Positions 6,672 to 7,610 of a stretch of 7,610 bases of DNA are shown in pieces (position 1 is the stretch's first letter; each line of letters opens with the position of its first letter). The stretch spans positions 1 to 7,610 of the forward strand of contig JAHILS010000071.1 of assembly GCA_018896835.1 (NCBI GenBank). Direction: 5' to 3'. This stretch comes from Patescibacteria group bacterium. GTDB lineage: Bacteria; Patescibacteriota; Patescibacteriia; UBA9934. The notes below the pieces were generated by a model. That model was not told the DNA's origin and did not search any database. It saw only the letters and a list, made by a program, of their open reading frames with translations. The position numbers and the translations under genes were made by a program.

Positions 6672-7175
6672 TTATTTCTTTTTCTCAAATAGTGCCATGG
6701 TGAGAAAATCATAATACTTGCCATTGTGGAATATTTCGTCTTTCATTTTTCCTTCTGTTACAAATCCAAGCGATCGATAGAGCTTAACTGCTCCTGCATT
6801 ATCCTTTATAACTCCTAGATTAATTTTGTGAAGCTTAAGTTTATTAAATCCATAATCTATTATCCATTCCATGGCAATCTTACCGTTCCCCTTCCCGCGA
6901 TAATCATCTTCACCAATAGCAATAAATAGATCAGCATTTTTATTTGCCTTACTGATATTTGAAAATCCCATAAAACCAATCGGCTTGTTGTCGTCACAGA
7001 TTGTAAAAAACTTCTTATTTTTTACCTTCTGATAATTATCAAACCAAGCCACTTCTTGTTTTAGAGTTGTTTTTTGCCCAAGCTCATCTCCAATAAACTA
7101 ATTAACCTTTGGATTGCTCAACCATTTAACTCGATAAGGTATATCTTTTCGAAGATGTTTTCTAATTTTTATCAT
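6672..7175 (-). pseudogene. GNAT acetyltransferase (RimJ/RimL type) with in-frame TAG at codon 26
   Basis: From the ATG at 7175 a single frame encodes 166 residues plus one internal TAG at 7098-7100 (codon 26). Homology to RimJ/RimL-type GNAT N-acetyltransferases continues on both sides: VKWLSNPKVN before the stop and FIGDELGQKTTL directly after it, in the same frame. Relatives usually have Lys, Arg or similar in NPEVNKYIGDE-type sequence at that point. The acetyl-CoA motif is intact (DDYRGKGNGKIAMEW), as is the C-terminal LYRSLGF with the KYYDFL ending. A GTG at 7052 could start a 126-residue fragment lacking the first strand and helix, but that is unlikely to be the native start. A Lys-to-TAG or Gln-to-TAG single-base change is the simplest reading. 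Alternatives are a sequencing error or suppressor-tRNA readthrough. The substrate (protein N-terminus, aminoglycoside or small molecule) cannot be told. Confidence 0.8.
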
Positions 7176-7185
7176 AAAAATTTAA

Positions 7186-7202
7186 TGGCGGAAAGGGTGG
7201 GA
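7186..7202 (-). other. tRNA 3'-end-like fragment (possible attachment-site remnant)
   Basis: On the minus strand this 17-mer reads T-CCCAC-CCTTTCC-G-CCA. That is precisely the order at a tRNA 3' end: last T-loop base, 5-nt T-stem arm, 7-nt acceptor arm, discriminator base and CCA. Discriminator G suits tRNA-Ser. The adjacent seven bases on the T-loop side do not resemble TTCGAAT, and no complementary GGAAAGG acceptor arm exists in the preceding 100 bases, so it is not a complete tRNA gene. It is GC-rich in an otherwise very AT-rich spacer. This is the pattern left when an element integrates at a tRNA 3' end. Chance similarity remains possible. Confidence 0.4.
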
Positions 7203-7242
7203 CGATGTTGGAACTTATTTAAGTGGTAATTAAACAGTTATT

Positions 7243-7251
7243 ATTTTACCA
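7243..7251 (-). promoter_or_regulatory. Candidate extended -10 promoter for the GNAT gene
   Basis: The minus strand reads TGG-TAAAAT: an extended -10 TGn followed by a hexamer matching consensus at 5 of 6 positions. No convincing -35 lies 16-18 nt upstream. Transcription would start near 7236, giving a leader of about 60 nt that contains the tRNA-like fragment before the GNAT ATG at 7175. In AT-rich DNA such elements are common by chance. Confidence 0.3.
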
Positions 7252-7275
7252 TCTTAATACGATATACATATATTA

Positions 7276-7610
7276 TTAATTATAATAGTTTGTTTTGCTT
7301 TCAAATAAAGAAACATCATTTAAATTTGGATATTCATCCATTTCTTCAATTTCTTTTTTATTTACAATTTCTATTTCATTTAATATTGTTTTTAAAGTAT
7401 CGCTAAGCCAATCAGAATTCCAAATTTCTTGAGATTCGTTAATAACTTTTTTATTTAATCTACATTGATATTTTTTCTCACTATCAAATTTCAAAGTCAA
7501 TCTTTGTAACCATAGATCCACAACTTCAGTATTTGGAAGTTTTTTTATTTTCTTTTCAACTTTTGCAATAATATCTTTTTTATTCTCATCTTTTTTTAAA
7601 CTCGAAATAA
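7276..7610 (-). CDS. Hypothetical protein, C-terminal part (partial, start off window)
   Basis: The frame is open from the right window edge to TAA at 7276, giving the last 110 residues of a longer protein. A GTG at 7521 could start a shorter product, but the upstream frame stays open and reads as real protein (KKDENKKDIIAKVEKK), so the gene probably begins outside. The composition is rich in Lys, Glu, Asn and Ile, encoded mainly by AAA, AAT, GAA and ATT codons. It looks soluble, mostly helical and charged, with Trp-containing patches (DLWLQRL, EIWNSDWLSDTL). No signal peptide, membrane segment or recognised motif is visible. The region is noticeably more AT-rich than the dnaG-rpoD cluster, which may point to accessory or transferred DNA. 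Function unknown. No hairpin terminator follows it, so readthrough into the GNAT gene is possible. Confidence 0.6.
   Translation of the reverse strand, partial: ISSLKKDENKKDIIAKVEKKIKKLPNTEVVDLWLQRLTLKFDSEKKYQCRLNKKVINESQEIWNSDWLSDTLKTILNEIEIVNKKEIEEMDEYPNLNDVSLFESKTNYYN

Noticed and set aside
6672..7052. GTG at 7052 as the true start of the GNAT gene
   Set aside because: Clear in-frame GNAT N-terminal homology lies upstream, back to the ATG at 7175, interrupted only by the TAG. A GTG start would remove the first strand and helix of the fold.
7098..7100. TAG reassigned as a sense codon in this organism
   Set aside because: rpoD ends in TAG exactly where sigma-70 C-termini end, and no other conserved gene in the window contains an internal TAG. 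One case is not enough to claim recoding.
7184..7228. Short plus-strand frame beginning ATGGCGGAAAGG
   Set aside because: It encodes only 14 residues. The GC-rich part is better explained as the reverse complement of a tRNA 3' end.

Overview
The window reads as part of the genome of a small, AT-rich bacterium. Patescibacteria (CPR), in the Parcubacteria-like range, is the best guess. This is inferred from protein style: a DnaG whose TOPRIM motif reads EGNLD, a short SigA with a Lys/Pro-rich N-terminal tail, and a short RppH-like Nudix enzyme. Gene packing is extremely tight and start codons lack Shine-Dalgarno sequences. No 16S or ribosomal protein gene is present to fix the lineage.

Layout. 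Positions 1-5998 hold one minus-strand gene cluster, probably a single operon, transcribed from about 6000 towards 1. Its order is an M20-peptidase-like protein (start 5998), DNA primase dnaG, the housekeeping sigma factor rpoD/sigA, a cysteine-containing lipoprotein, and a secreted thioredoxin/glutaredoxin domain fused to a DsbD/CcdA-like membrane domain that runs off the left edge. Junctions are a 14-nt overlap, 6 bp, 1 bp and 4 bp. The dnaG-rpoD core is the classical macromolecular-synthesis arrangement, but an M20-like gene sits where rpsU is found in many bacteria.

A 91-bp divergent intergenic region (5999-6089) separates this cluster from a plus-strand RppH-like Nudix hydrolase (6090-6614). 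Promoter-like elements on both strands lie so close to the start codons that both mRNAs may be nearly leaderless. The Nudix gene ends at a strong bidirectional hairpin terminator (6631-6662) shared with a convergent GNAT acetyltransferase gene (6672-7175), which carries an in-frame TAG at codon 26.

The right end (7176-7610) looks more like accessory DNA. It has a GC-rich 17-nt segment with the exact architecture of a tRNA 3' end in an AT-rich spacer, and the C-terminal part of an unrecognised, very AT-rich gene.

Most interesting points: the M20-like protein has lost four of its five expected metal ligands and looks like a pseudoenzyme or repurposed fold; the tRNA 3'-end fragment may be an integration scar; the GNAT gene has an in-frame stop; and an extracytoplasmic thiol-redox pair is appended to the replication/transcription operon.
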